This document shows positions 39,872 to 47,845 of a DNA stretch of 64,000 bases, piece by piece. The position numbers and the translations under genes were made by a program. The stretch covers positions 127,110 to 191,109 of the forward strand of contig JAXDZG010000023.1 in NCBI GenBank assembly GCA_034086985.1, in the 5' to 3' direction. The stretch is from Phascolarctobacterium_A sp034086985. Lineage in GTDB: Bacteria > Bacillota > Negativicutes > Acidaminococcales > Acidaminococcaceae. The stretch's first letter is position 1. Every line of letters begins with the position of its first letter. The notes beneath the pieces were generated by a model, which worked only from the letters and a program-made list of their open reading frames with translations, was not told where the DNA came from and searched no databases.

Positions 39872-41113
39872 ATGAGTTTATTTACATGGATGAATGAGCT
39901 TTTAGGTACGGAAAACGCAGAGGGCATTATCGCTATCTCTGCGCTGCTGGCGTGGATGCTGCCCAAGCTGCTCTATTTTTGCGTAAAATTTATCTTTAAT
40001 ACACTGCTCTTTTTGGCCAATGTTTTTAGCAGGGACAAGTTGGAGCTGTGGCTGAAAAATAAAATTAATTATTTTCTCTCCAGCCTGGCCCACGGCGCCA
40101 AGGTTTCGGATATTCCCCGCTGGCTTAATAAGGACCAGCTGGCACTGCGTGAGGTGCACTGGCAGCGGGCAGGGCTCGTGGTGGACGTGCCCTCGGTAAT
40201 TGTCACCATCAATCTGCCCAGCTTTGGCTACAGCGTTTTCAAGCTCAGACTGCGCTATCTTTTTAATCAGGCAGAGTTTATGCGTGAATTGGATATTCTG
40301 CTGCATACTTCCATCCGTGAAATAAGAGTACAGGAACCCGCTATCACCTATGTGCACAAGCATTTGCGTCTGCTCACCGACAACATGCCTGAGGGTGCGG
40401 CAGAAGAAAAGAAGGAAACGATTATTAACCTGCTGCAGGAAGCAGTGGATTACCATTTGCATATGCTGGTGGAGCATGGCAGCCTACAGCTGAAGCTCTT
40501 CAACGAGCTTTTTGTAGTGCAGAATATTAATTTTGATTTATATAATCGTGCGGCCAGCCTTAATGCCAACAATAAGGACTTCTTGTTCACAGCCATGCTG
40601 ACAGGTATTTATGAGGGCTCTAATATTAGCCTCTGCAATAAGCTCAATAGTCTTACAGAATACCAGCTGGGCATCAATAAGCTCACTATAACCCCAGGCC
40701 TGTGGCGTGCTATCAAGGAGCGCTGCGGGCATCTGGAGCAGCTGGAGTTTCCTCCGGGGCAAACTGTGGGCGTTTTGCGGGATGTGCGCGTGGAGTTTAA
40801 AACCGGTGCGGAAGCCCAGATTATCGGTCTTGAGGGTGAATACCGCATTCTCAAGCCCACTATTAAGGCTTGGCGTAGCTTTGAAGTGCCCCATAGCCTT
40901 GAGGGCGTGCTGGCTTGGGATGCTAAGGGACTGGCTCTGCCGGATAATTTTCTCGTCTTTAAAAACGGCCTACGCATGCGCATTCCCTGTGAATGGCAGG
41001 ACGGCAAGCTGAAGATGAACTTCCCCACCTTAGACGAGCTCAAGGAAAGATATATGAGCATCGTTAAGCAAGCTAAGGAGACAGCCAAAAGCTACTTCGG
41101 CAAGCTGTGGTGA
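39872..41113 (+). CDS. Unrecognised 413-aa membrane-anchored protein
   Basis: I do not recognise a family. Residues ~18-48 are hydrophobic (IIAISALLAWMLPKLLYF then FIFNTLLFLANVF), suggesting one hairpin or helix at the membrane. The rest is soluble with mixed charge, including a helix-rich middle (EEKKETIINLLQEAVDYHLHML) and a beta-rich C-terminal third (VGVLRDVRVEFKTGAEAQII). Codon use matches the neighbours and ACAGGAGGATGCTGGT is a good ribosome binding site, so it is a real gene. It is divergent from the dehydrogenase and followed by a palindromic repeat. Confidence 0.7.
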   Translation: MSLFTWMNELLGTENAEGIIAISALLAWMLPKLLYFCVKFIFNTLLFLANVFSRDKLELWLKNKINYFLSSLAHGAKVSDIPRWLNKDQLALREVHWQRAGLVVDVPSVIVTINLPSFGYSVFKLRLRYLFNQAEFMRELDILLHTSIREIRVQEPAITYVHKHLRLLTDNMPEGAAEEKKETIINLLQEAVDYHLHMLVEHGSLQLKLFNELFVVQNINFDLYNRAASLNANNKDFLFTAMLTGIYEGSNISLCNKLNSLTEYQLGINKLTITPGLWRAIKERCGHLEQLEFPPGQTVGVLRDVRVEFKTGAEAQIIGLEGEYRILKPTIKAWRSFEVPHSLEGVLAWDAKGLALPDNFLVFKNGLRMRIPCEWQDGKLKMNFPTLDELKERYMSIVKQAKETAKSYFGKLW

Positions 41114-41125
41114 GATACGGCTATC

Positions 41126-41160
41126 TCCTGTAACTAAGCGTTACTCAAAACAGACATTTA
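41126..41160 (+). repeat. Dispersed palindromic repeat R, copy B
   Basis: TCCTGTAACTAAGCGTTACT followed by CAAAACAGACATTTA; closest to copy C at 45864. Confidence 0.65.
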
Positions 41161-41193
41161 TGTAAAATTAAAACAAAACATAGCTTAATTGGC

Positions 41194-41222
41194 TTGAATA
41201 TTTGCCTTGCTTAGAGCATAAT
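41194..41222 (+). promoter_or_regulatory. Promoter of the HAD phosphatase gene
   Basis: TTGAAT at 41194-41199, 17-base spacer, CATAAT at 41217-41222, 28 bases before the ATG region with AAGGGAGG. Confidence 0.55.
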
Positions 41223-41250
41223 ATAGCTAAAGCAGCAAGGGAGGTAAAAA

Positions 41251-42051
41251 ATGTATAAGGTAAATGAAGAATTACTAGAAATTTTGCGTAACAAACAGGG
41301 CTATATTAGTGATATGGATGGTGTTATCTACCATGGCAACTGCATTCTGCCCGGTGTCAAGGAGTTTGTAGACTGGCTATACAAGGAGGATAAGCCCTTT
41401 CTCTTTCTGACCAATTCCAGCGAGCGTAGTCCACGAGAGCTGCGTCAAAAGCTGTCCCGCATGGGCCTTGATGTGGACGAGAGCCATTTTTATACAAGTG
41501 CCCTAGCTACTGCTAAATTCTTGGCAGAGCAGGCCCCTGGCTGCAGCGCTTATGTTATCGGCGCACCAGGCCTAGTCAATGCCCTTTATGATGTGGGCAT
41601 CACTATGAATGATGTTAATCCTGATTATGTGGTGGTGGGTGAAACCGACTCTTATAATTACAATATGATTATCAAGGCCGTGCAGCTGGTTAATAAGGGC
41701 GCGCGCCTTGTGGGGACCAATCCCGATATGACGGGACCCTCGGAGCTAGGTATTATTCCTGCTTGTCAGGCCCTTGTAGCGCCCATTGCCCTGTCCACGG
41801 GCAAGACTCCCTATTATGTGGGCAAGCCTAATCCCCTCATGATGCGCACAGGCTTAAAAATGCTCAATGTCCATTCTGCTGATGCGGTGATGATTGGCGA
41901 TAGAATGGATACGGATATTGTGGCAGGCATGGAAAGCGGTCTCATGACTGCATTGGTTCTCAGCGGTGTCACCAGTCTTGACAATATCAATGTATTCTCT
42001 TATCGACCTTCCATTATTCTCAATGGTGTGGGCGACATTGCAAGAAAATAG
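41251..42051 (+). CDS. HAD-IIA (NagD-like) phosphatase
   Basis: A 266-aa haloacid dehalogenase-superfamily hydrolase. The nucleophile motif is ISDMDGVIYHG, motif II LTNSSERSPREL, the class IIA cap lies between, and motif IV is MIGDRMDTDIVAG with the GKPNPLMM lysine before it. Members dephosphorylate sugar phosphates or nucleotides such as UMP/GMP or 4-nitrophenyl phosphate; the substrate is not clear. Single gene with promoter and a T2-family terminator. Confidence 0.9.
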   Translation: MYKVNEELLEILRNKQGYISDMDGVIYHGNCILPGVKEFVDWLYKEDKPFLFLTNSSERSPRELRQKLSRMGLDVDESHFYTSALATAKFLAEQAPGCSAYVIGAPGLVNALYDVGITMNDVNPDYVVVGETDSYNYNMIIKAVQLVNKGARLVGTNPDMTGPSELGIIPACQALVAPIALSTGKTPYYVGKPNPLMMRTGLKMLNVHSADAVMIGDRMDTDIVAGMESGLMTALVLSGVTSLDNINVFSYRPSIILNGVGDIARK

Positions 42052-42059
42052 TAGAATAA

Positions 42060-42112
42060 AAAACTTCGGCAAAAGACAAATCGCGATGTTGTTTTTGCCG
42101 AAGTTTTTTATT
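42060..42112. terminator. Hairpin terminator, family T2 copy 1
   Basis: AAACTTCGGCAAAA pairs with TTTTGCCGAAGTTT, then a T run; serves the HAD gene and probably the converging EamA gene. The loop ACAAATCGCGATGTTG resembles that of copy 2 at 45814. Confidence 0.85.
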
Positions 42113-42121
42113 ATGACGTTC

Positions 42122-42994
42122 TTATTTTTTAGGTAACGATAAAAGCAGCACTGTAAAGATGATGCAGGACATGCCGATGTAATCCGGTAGTACAAGCTGC
42201 GTGTCTAATAGCAGCACTACGGCAATTATGGAAGCTAAGGGCTCGGCGCAGGAAACGAGGCTGGCTTTAGTGGAGCCAACGATTTTAAGGCCTGCTAAAT
42301 AAAGGGCATAGCTGGCGATAGTAGCTCCTACGATGAGATAACTCATGGCTAAATAAGCATGCACATTCCAGCTGCCCGCTGGGGCAAATGGATCGCGTAC
42401 TGCCAATAGTGAGAGACCGCTCAACAGCTGGCCCCAGCCGATAATGACTGTGGCAGGGTAGTGCTTTAATAGCTCCACTGGCTGGATGCTGTAAAAGGCG
42501 TAGGAAATAGCCGATAAGAGACCAATAATAATGGCTGCAGGTGACAAGGCTAAACTGGTAAGACTGCCATGAGTGGCAATGAGAAACACGCCCACTAAGG
42601 CGCCGCAAATGCCCACCAGCTCTCGCCCATCGGGCCAAGCACGGTGTTTGTAGCTGATATAGACCATGACCCAAATAGGCGCACTATACTGCAAAACTGT
42701 GGCTGTAGCCGCATTACACAGAGAAATAGTGTAGTAAAAGCCCAGCTGTGCTCCCAAAATACCCACGAAGGAAAAGCAGAGCAGCGAGAGAAAATGCTGG
42801 CGCAGGATGGTGAAAATATTTTGCCTGAGTACAGTGGCAGTATAAAGCAAAAATAGTCCGCCAGCCACAATTTGCCGCACCATCACCAGCCACACCGCGT
42901 CCACCTGATGATATTGAAAAAGATATTGTCCGGCTACGCCGCCCAGTCCCCAGCAGGCTGCAGCCATGACAATGAGTATAATTCCTTTGAGCAT
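42122..42994 (-). CDS. EamA/DMT-superfamily transporter
   Basis: A 290-aa protein with ten predicted membrane helices and the duplicated EamA domain (first half from WGLGGVAGQYLF, second from IIIGLLSAISYAFYSIQP). A conserved proline near the end of each repeat and the C-terminal LLLSLPKK tail are typical. Drug/metabolite exporters of this type often move amino acids or related compounds; substrate unknown. GAGG precedes the ATG. It lies 10 bases after nfo. Confidence 0.88.
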   Translation of the reverse strand: MLKGIILIVMAAACWGLGGVAGQYLFQYHQVDAVWLVMVRQIVAGGLFLLYTATVLRQNIFTILRQHFLSLLCFSFVGILGAQLGFYYTISLCNAATATVLQYSAPIWVMVYISYKHRAWPDGRELVGICGALVGVFLIATHGSLTSLALSPAAIIIGLLSAISYAFYSIQPVELLKHYPATVIIGWGQLLSGLSLLAVRDPFAPAGSWNVHAYLAMSYLIVGATIASYALYLAGLKIVGSTKASLVSCAEPLASIIAVVLLLDTQLVLPDYIGMSCIIFTVLLLSLPKK

Positions 42995-43004
42995 AGCGTA
43001 GCCT

Positions 43005-43835
43005 CTACTTATAGAGCCCGCGCAGAAGGGCTATTTCCTTAGCATAACCGTCCAGCTCATTGGGCGTTTCTAGATAAAATGGCAGCAGTCGCAGTTGGGG
43101 ATGATTGGTCACAGCGGATAGAGTTGCAAGCCCAATATTACCCTCACCAATGCAGGCGTGACGATCCTTGTGGCTGCCCAAGGCATTCTTGCTATCGTTA
43201 ATATGAACGGCATGCAGTCGGTCCAAGCCTACGATTTTATCAAATTGCTCTAGCACGCCCTCCAAATCATTGACTATATCATAGCCACCGTCAAAAACAT
43301 GGCAAGTGTCGAGACACACGCCCATCTTTTCGTTAAGCTGTACCTTGTCCAGAATAGCGGCTAGCTCTTCAAAGCTACGGCCCACCTCGCTACCCTTGCC
43401 AGCCATGGTTTCCAGCAGTACCGTGGTGTGCATTTCCTTATAGAGCACGCTGTTAAGCATGTGGGCGATCTTTGCAACACCTACTTCACTACCTTGCTTC
43501 ACATGGCTACCTGGATGAAAATTATACATATTTCCTGGCACATATTCCAGCATGGCCAAGTCTCCTTCCATAACCATACGAGCGAAGTCGATAAGATGCT
43601 CATCTGCAGCGCAGGGGTTCATAGTATAGGGTGCGTGGGCCAAAAGAGGTGCAAAATTGTGCTCTACACAGAGCTCACGTAAAGCCCTTGCATCCTCGGT
43701 ATCCACAGCTTTGGCCTTGCCCCCGCGCGGATTGCGAGTAAAGAATTGAAAAGTGTCCGCGCCAATGGACAGGGCTGTTTTGCCCATGGCTAGAAAGCCC
43801 TTAGAGGAAGATAAATGACAGCCTATATGTAACAT
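43005..43835 (-). CDS. nfo: Endonuclease IV (AP endonuclease)
   Basis: Zinc-dependent TIM-barrel apurinic/apyrimidinic endonuclease of base-excision repair. Metal ligands and signatures are visible: HIGCHLSSSKG, LLAHAPYTMN, NFHPGSH, LLETMAGKGSEVG, GVCLDTCHVFDGGYD, HINDSKNALGSHKDRH and GEGNIG. 276 aa is normal. Minus strand, first gene before the EamA transporter. Confidence 0.96.
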   Translation of the reverse strand: MLHIGCHLSSSKGFLAMGKTALSIGADTFQFFTRNPRGGKAKAVDTEDARALRELCVEHNFAPLLAHAPYTMNPCAADEHLIDFARMVMEGDLAMLEYVPGNMYNFHPGSHVKQGSEVGVAKIAHMLNSVLYKEMHTTVLLETMAGKGSEVGRSFEELAAILDKVQLNEKMGVCLDTCHVFDGGYDIVNDLEGVLEQFDKIVGLDRLHAVHINDSKNALGSHKDRHACIGEGNIGLATLSAVTNHPQLRLLPFYLETPNELDGYAKEIALLRGLYK

Positions 43836-43992
43836 AAATAAACACTCCTGTAGTTGTAGTTTTAGTTTTTAATTTTTAGTTTTAGCATCATTATACACTT
43901 CTGATACAGGCTCAGCAAGGGAAATATCTACAAGCCCTGGCATTTAACCTAATCTTAGTAATAACAATTACTTCTATAGCTTTCCATGGGCA

Positions 43993-44035
43993 TAAAAAAA
44001 GACTAGGCGTCGTGAGTAGCCCAGCCATCCGTCTT
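43993..44035 (-). terminator. Terminator of the small protein gene
   Basis: Minus strand AAGAC...GGC pairs with GCC..GTCTT followed by TTTTTTTATG, 14 bases after the small-gene stop. Confidence 0.6.
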
Positions 44036-44048
44036 CTTTATATGCGCT

Positions 44049-44177
44049 TTATTTGCTCAGAGAACGCTTTACAATCTCGCGATTAAGCTCTTGTAGGGTA
44101 GGTCGCTTGGACCAATCCTGAGCAGTCATTTTCTTATGCATATAGGCATCAGCTCCTTTCTTCATAAAATTATTCAT
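44049..44177 (-). CDS. Small basic protein, 30-42 aa
   Basis: An open frame too short for most gene finders. From ATG at 44177 it encodes 42 aa; internal ATGs at 44165 and 44141 give 38 or 30 aa. The last start has AAAGGAG 11 bases ahead, so the 30-aa form MHKKMTAQDWSKRP + TLQELNREIVKRSLSK may be the product. It is basic and helix-prone with no signal or membrane segment. A near-consensus promoter (44195-44223) and a terminator frame it, which supports a real gene. Function unknown. Confidence 0.6.
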   Translation of the reverse strand: MNNFMKKGADAYMHKKMTAQDWSKRPTLQELNREIVKRSLSK

Positions 44178-44194
44178 ATCCAAGTGGTTACCCT

Positions 44195-44223
44195 ATTATA
44201 AGCAATATACTCCTGTTTGTCTA
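44195..44223 (-). promoter_or_regulatory. Promoter of the small protein gene
   Basis: Minus strand TAGACA (44223-44218), 17-base spacer, TATAAT (44200-44195). Confidence 0.65.
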
Positions 44224-44285
44224 GTACTCTGACGACTATTTTACATATTTATTACGAATGTGGCATTTTCTAGAATATTAAATAA

Positions 44286-44317
44286 ACCGCCTACCTTGCG
44301 CTTGGTAGGCGGTTTTT
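44286..44317. terminator. Terminator of the livJ-like gene
   Basis: ACCGCCTACC pairs with GGTAGGCGGT, with TTTTTG on the plus side and TTTATTTAA on the minus side. Confidence 0.8.
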
Positions 44318-44359
44318 GTGTGCTTCCGGACGGGAGAAGAAATCCGGAAGGAGAGGGAA

Positions 44360-45529
44360 TCAGGGCTTTACAGTAGCGCGATAAGCTTGCTTGCCATCCT
44401 TCAGCTCAATGATAACAGCACTCTTGACTGCGTCATGCTTATCATTTAAGGAGGTTTCACCGGTTACAGCCTTGAAGGATTTGGTGTCTGCCAAAGCAGC
44501 AGCAACCTTAGCACTGTCGGTGGAGCCTGCACGCTTCATAGCATCTGCCAAAAGCTTAATGCCATCATAGCCCAATACTGCAGGTGCGTCAGGCTTTTGT
44601 TGGTATTCCTTTTCAAAGGCAGCTACAAAGGCTTTGGACTCAGCAGAATCGGAATCAGGAGAATAGTGATTGGTGAAGAAGGTGTTGTTCAGTGCAGCGG
44701 CACCGGCAATCTCAGCCAGCTTGGGGCTGTCCCAGCCATCGCCACCAACGATAGCGCAGTTAATGCCCAGCTCACGGGATTGCTTAACGATTTTGCCAAC
44801 CTCTTCGTAATAACCAGGAACATACAGCACATCCGGACCGGCAGCTTTAATCTTGGTCAATACAGCTTTAAAATCGGTATCCTTTTGCAGATAAGCTTCC
44901 TCGGCTACAATGCTACCACCCTTGGCGGTATAGGCTTGCTTGAAGAAAGCGGCTAAGCCCTTAGCATAGTCGCTGCTGTTATCTACGTAGATAGCAGCTT
45001 TTTTAGCCTTCAGCTCGTTGAGCACGAAGTTAGCACCTACAGTACCTTGGAAGGGATCGATAAAGCAAACCCTGAAGGTATTAGGTTTTGTTTTGCCATC
45101 CTTGCCCACGGTAACTGCCGGATTAGTAGCACCAATAGCAAGGAAGGGCACCTTGTTGGTTTCGCTGATATTGCAGGCAGCGATAGCGGAAGAACTTGTG
45201 AAGATACCTGCAACCATGGGCACCTTATCTTGGCTGATAAGCTTGCTCATAGCATTGGCTGCTTCAGCAGGCTCGCTCTTGGTATCGGCTTCCACTAATT
45301 GCAGCTTCTTGCCGTTTACACCACCAGCAGCGTTGATTTCCTTAACTGCCAGCTTAAAGCCACGCATCATGGACGTACCATAGGAAGCATTGGCACCTGT
45401 TAACTCGCCGATAGCACCGATTTTCACTGCTTCCCCGCCACTTTTGGCTTTATCGCCACCACAGCCTGTTAACATAAGTCCTGCTGCACAGATAGCAGCT
45501 GTGATTGCTTTAAATAATTTACCCCTCAT
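44360..45529 (-). CDS. Branched-chain amino acid-type ABC transporter substrate-binding lipoprotein
   Basis: A 389-aa type I periplasmic binding protein of the LivJ family. Signal peptide with lipobox LMLTGCGG (Cys23), then VKIGAIGELTGANASYGTSMMRGFKLAVKEINAAGG split as the first lobe start, and DNSSDYAKGL in the second lobe. It binds an amino acid or amide for import. AAAGGAGCTGAGTCAA fixes ATG at 45529 although the frame opens eight codons earlier. No LivH, LivM, LivG or LivF gene is adjacent, so it is an orphan binding protein or shares a transporter elsewhere. Confidence 0.9.
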   Translation of the reverse strand: MRGKLFKAITAAICAAGLMLTGCGGDKAKSGGEAVKIGAIGELTGANASYGTSMMRGFKLAVKEINAAGGVNGKKLQLVEADTKSEPAEAANAMSKLISQDKVPMVAGIFTSSSAIAACNISETNKVPFLAIGATNPAVTVGKDGKTKPNTFRVCFIDPFQGTVGANFVLNELKAKKAAIYVDNSSDYAKGLAAFFKQAYTAKGGSIVAEEAYLQKDTDFKAVLTKIKAAGPDVLYVPGYYEEVGKIVKQSRELGINCAIVGGDGWDSPKLAEIAGAAALNNTFFTNHYSPDSDSAESKAFVAAFEKEYQQKPDAPAVLGYDGIKLLADAMKRAGSTDSAKVAAALADTKSFKAVTGETSLNDKHDAVKSAVIIELKDGKQAYRATVKP

Positions 45530-45581
45530 TTGACTCAGCTCCTTTAAGAACATTTGTTATAGACATGGCAGCTTATAATAT

Positions 45582-45617
45582 AAAAAGCCAGGCCACTTTT
45601 TCGCTGTGGTCTGGCTT
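45582..45617 (-). terminator. Attenuator-like terminator in the livJ leader
   Basis: Minus strand AAGCCAGACCAC pairs with GTGGCCTGGCTT, then TTTATATTA. It lies between the promoter (45645-45673) and the livJ-type start, so transcription must pass it. Confidence 0.65.
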
Positions 45618-45644
45618 CCTTGCCTTTATTTTGTCTATGGACAT

Positions 45645-45673
45645 AGTATAAACAGCATAGTTGTAAATGTCAA
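45645..45673 (-). promoter_or_regulatory. Promoter of the livJ-like gene
   Basis: Minus strand TTGACA (45673-45668), 17-base spacer, TATACT (45650-45645). Confidence 0.75.
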
Positions 45674-45813
45674 TAGTAATTTTTAGCACAATCGTATATT
45701 GAGAATAAACAGAATATTAGTCCCGTGGGTGGATAAAAAGCAGGAGCCAGTTTTTCCTGAGGGAGACGCAAGAGCAAAACAGTACTGATTGTTACAAAAT
45801 ATAAGGCAGAGCA

Positions 45814-45862
45814 AAGCTTCGGCAAAAACAACATCGCGGTGCATTTTTTGCCGAAGTTTTTT
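45814..45862. terminator. Hairpin, family T2 copy 2
   Basis: CTTCGGCAAAA pairs with TTTTTGCCGAAG, followed by a T run; loop ACAACATCGCGGTGCA matches copy 1 at 42060. It has no gene ending directly before it: it stands alone between the divergent livJ-like and kinase genes. Confidence 0.7.
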
Positions 45863-45863
45863 G

Positions 45864-45900
45864 CTCCTGTAACGAAGCGTTACTCAAAACAGACGTTTAT
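45864..45900 (+). repeat. Dispersed palindromic repeat R, copy C
   Basis: CTCCTGTAACGAAGCGTTAC then TCAAAACAGACGTTTAT, directly abutting T2 copy 2. The remainder of the 45674-46057 gap holds AT-rich sequence with no further gene seen. Confidence 0.65.
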
Positions 45901-46057
45901 ACCTCATTTTCAAGTCAAAATTATTTTATTATAGTTGCAGCAAAGTGGATATTCTAGTATAATATATTTATCTATAGAATTTTTTAGTATTAGAGTGCGC
46001 TTTTTATAATTTTTTCGACGTGAGACTTAATAGTCCATATGTGTGCGGAGGTTTTTT

Positions 46058-46120
46058 ATGTCAGACCAAGCTCGCAATCTAAAATTTAGTACGCATAAAC
46101 GGGGGGGTGTTCACTCATGA
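46058..46120 (+). CDS. 20-residue upstream open frame before hybrid kinase
   Basis: ATG at 46058 follows an excellent GGAGG-TTTTTT ribosome binding site and encodes MSDQARNLKFSTHKRGGVHS, stopping at TGA that overlaps the kinase ATG (ATGA). It crosses a G7 tract at 46101-46107. One extra G would fuse it in frame to the kinase. It may be a leader peptide coupling translation, or the true kinase N-terminus with a homopolymer length change. Confidence 0.45.
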   Translation: MSDQARNLKFSTHKRGGVHS

Positions 46121-47772
46121 TTGAGCATGTCTTCCCACAAGCAATGCTGCTGGAGCGTGAAAAGCAGCTCATCACCGCTTTATCCGCCTGTGCCGGTGCG
46201 TATTACGACTTTAACGTAACTAAAAACGTGATTTTAGGCACGCCTATTCAGGTCATCGACGGTGTTGCTTATTCCATTCACGATGCTGTTGGCCTGCCAC
46301 CCCACTGCCCTTATATGCAGGTAATCCAGTTTTGGGGTAATAAGCTATCTCCCGAAGAGCAACCCGCTTTCTTCGACTTTTTTGATGTGGAAAATCTCAA
46401 GCGACGCTACGCCGAGGGCAAGCGCTTCATGTCCCACACCTATTGGACCAAGGATGTTTTGGGCAATCCCATGCTGGCGGAGCAAACCATCCAGCTCTAC
46501 AAGGATTCCACCAATGGGGATATTCTGGCCATTACCTTCGTCAAAGATTTAAAGCCCATGAATGAGCTGGCTTCCAAGGAGCGCCAAGCTCGTAAGGAAG
46601 CTGAGGCTGCCTTGAAGCTAGCCAATAACGCTAACAAGGCCAAGAGTACTTTTCTTTTTAACATGAGCCACGATATTCGCACGCCTATGAACGCCATTAT
46701 GGGCTTCGCCAATATCATTGCAGAAAATGTGGATAATTCTCTTATCGTCCAAGATGCTATTGCTAAGGTACAAAAATCCAGCAATGTTTTGTTAACCCTA
46801 CTCAATGAAGTCTTGGACTTGGCACGCATCGAAAGCGGCAAACAGCAGCTGGACAGTGTTCCCTGTGATTTAAGTAAGCTTTTGCAAAATATTCGTTCCA
46901 TTTTAGAGTCCAATATAGAGTCCGCCAGCTTGAGCTACGATATTATCAACCAGCTTGATAATTCTCTCGTTATCTGCGACCAGATTAAGATCAACCAGAT
47001 TATGCTGAATTTGCTCAGCAATGCTATCAAGTTTACCCCTAAGGGCGGACAAATTAGCTTTGGCTTCAAGCAAGTCGGTGCTGTGGAAAATGGTATGGCA
47101 GAATATTGCCTAGTGGTCAAGGATACAGGCATTGGCATGAGTGAAAGCTTTCAGGAGCGTGCCTTTAACGCCTTTGAAAGAGAGCGCAGCGCTACCGATA
47201 GCGGCATTGAGGGCACCGGTCTGGGCCTTGCCATTGTCAAAAAGCTGGTGGACCTGATGCAGGGACGTATGAAAATGCGCAGCGAACTGGGCCGAGGAAC
47301 CGAGTTTGCTATTTATGTGCACCTACCCGTGCTGCAGGACCTGGCCAGCAAGCCTCGTCCCACGCAACAAAAGAGCGCCTCACAATTGGCCAATAAACGC
47401 ATTTTATTGGTAGAAGATAATGAGCTCAACCGGGAAATCGCCAACCTTATTTTGGCTAAGGAGGGTATGCTAGTTGAGGAAGCCGAAAACGGCATGATTG
47501 CTGTGGACAAAATCATCAACTCCCAGCCTGGCTATTATGATTTGGTTTTGATGGATATTCAAATGCCAGTTATGGATGGCTACAAGGCCACACAAGAAAT
47601 ACGCAATCTGCCTCAAAAAGACCTGGCCCAAATCCCCATTGTAGCCATGACAGCTAATTCCTTTGACGACGACAAGCGTAAAGCCTTTGAGGTTGGCATG
47701 AACGCTCATGTGGCTAAGCCCATTGATGTACCGAAGCTTCTGGAAGTACTCAGCGATTTATTGGCCAAATAA
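46117..47772 (+). CDS. Cytoplasmic hybrid histidine kinase-response regulator
   Basis: A 551-aa protein without membrane segments. Residues ~1-150 form a PAS-like sensor; a helical linker (~150-178) leads to HisKA with the phospho-histidine His185 in FNMSHDIRTPMNAIMGF; HATPase with NLLSNAIKFTPKGG, DTGIGMS and GTGLGLAIVKKL; a C-terminal receiver with VEDNELNRE and phospho-acceptor Asp480 in VLMDIQMPVMDG. There is no DNA-binding output, so the phosphate probably passes to an unlinked protein. The G7 tract serves as ribosome binding site for this ATG. Convergent with a related kinase. Confidence 0.92.
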   Translation: MIEHVFPQAMLLEREKQLITALSACAGAYYDFNVTKNVILGTPIQVIDGVAYSIHDAVGLPPHCPYMQVIQFWGNKLSPEEQPAFFDFFDVENLKRRYAEGKRFMSHTYWTKDVLGNPMLAEQTIQLYKDSTNGDILAITFVKDLKPMNELASKERQARKEAEAALKLANNANKAKSTFLFNMSHDIRTPMNAIMGFANIIAENVDNSLIVQDAIAKVQKSSNVLLTLLNEVLDLARIESGKQQLDSVPCDLSKLLQNIRSILESNIESASLSYDIINQLDNSLVICDQIKINQIMLNLLSNAIKFTPKGGQISFGFKQVGAVENGMAEYCLVVKDTGIGMSESFQERAFNAFERERSATDSGIEGTGLGLAIVKKLVDLMQGRMKMRSELGRGTEFAIYVHLPVLQDLASKPRPTQQKSASQLANKRILLVEDNELNREIANLILAKEGMLVEEAENGMIAVDKIINSQPGYYDLVLMDIQMPVMDGYKATQEIRNLPQKDLAQIPIVAMTANSFDDDKRKAFEVGMNAHVAKPIDVPKLLEVLSDLLAK

Positions 47773-47811
47773 GCATAGTTTTCTCATAAGCAATTTAACA
47801 TACGCAGCATA

Positions 47812-47842
47812 AAAGCCCCCGGAGCACAGCTCCGAGGGCTTT
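47812..47842. terminator. Bidirectional terminator between the two kinases
   Basis: AAAGCCCCCGGAGC pairs with GCTCCGAGGGCTTT; A run before and T residues after. Confidence 0.85.
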
Positions 47843-47845
47843 ACT

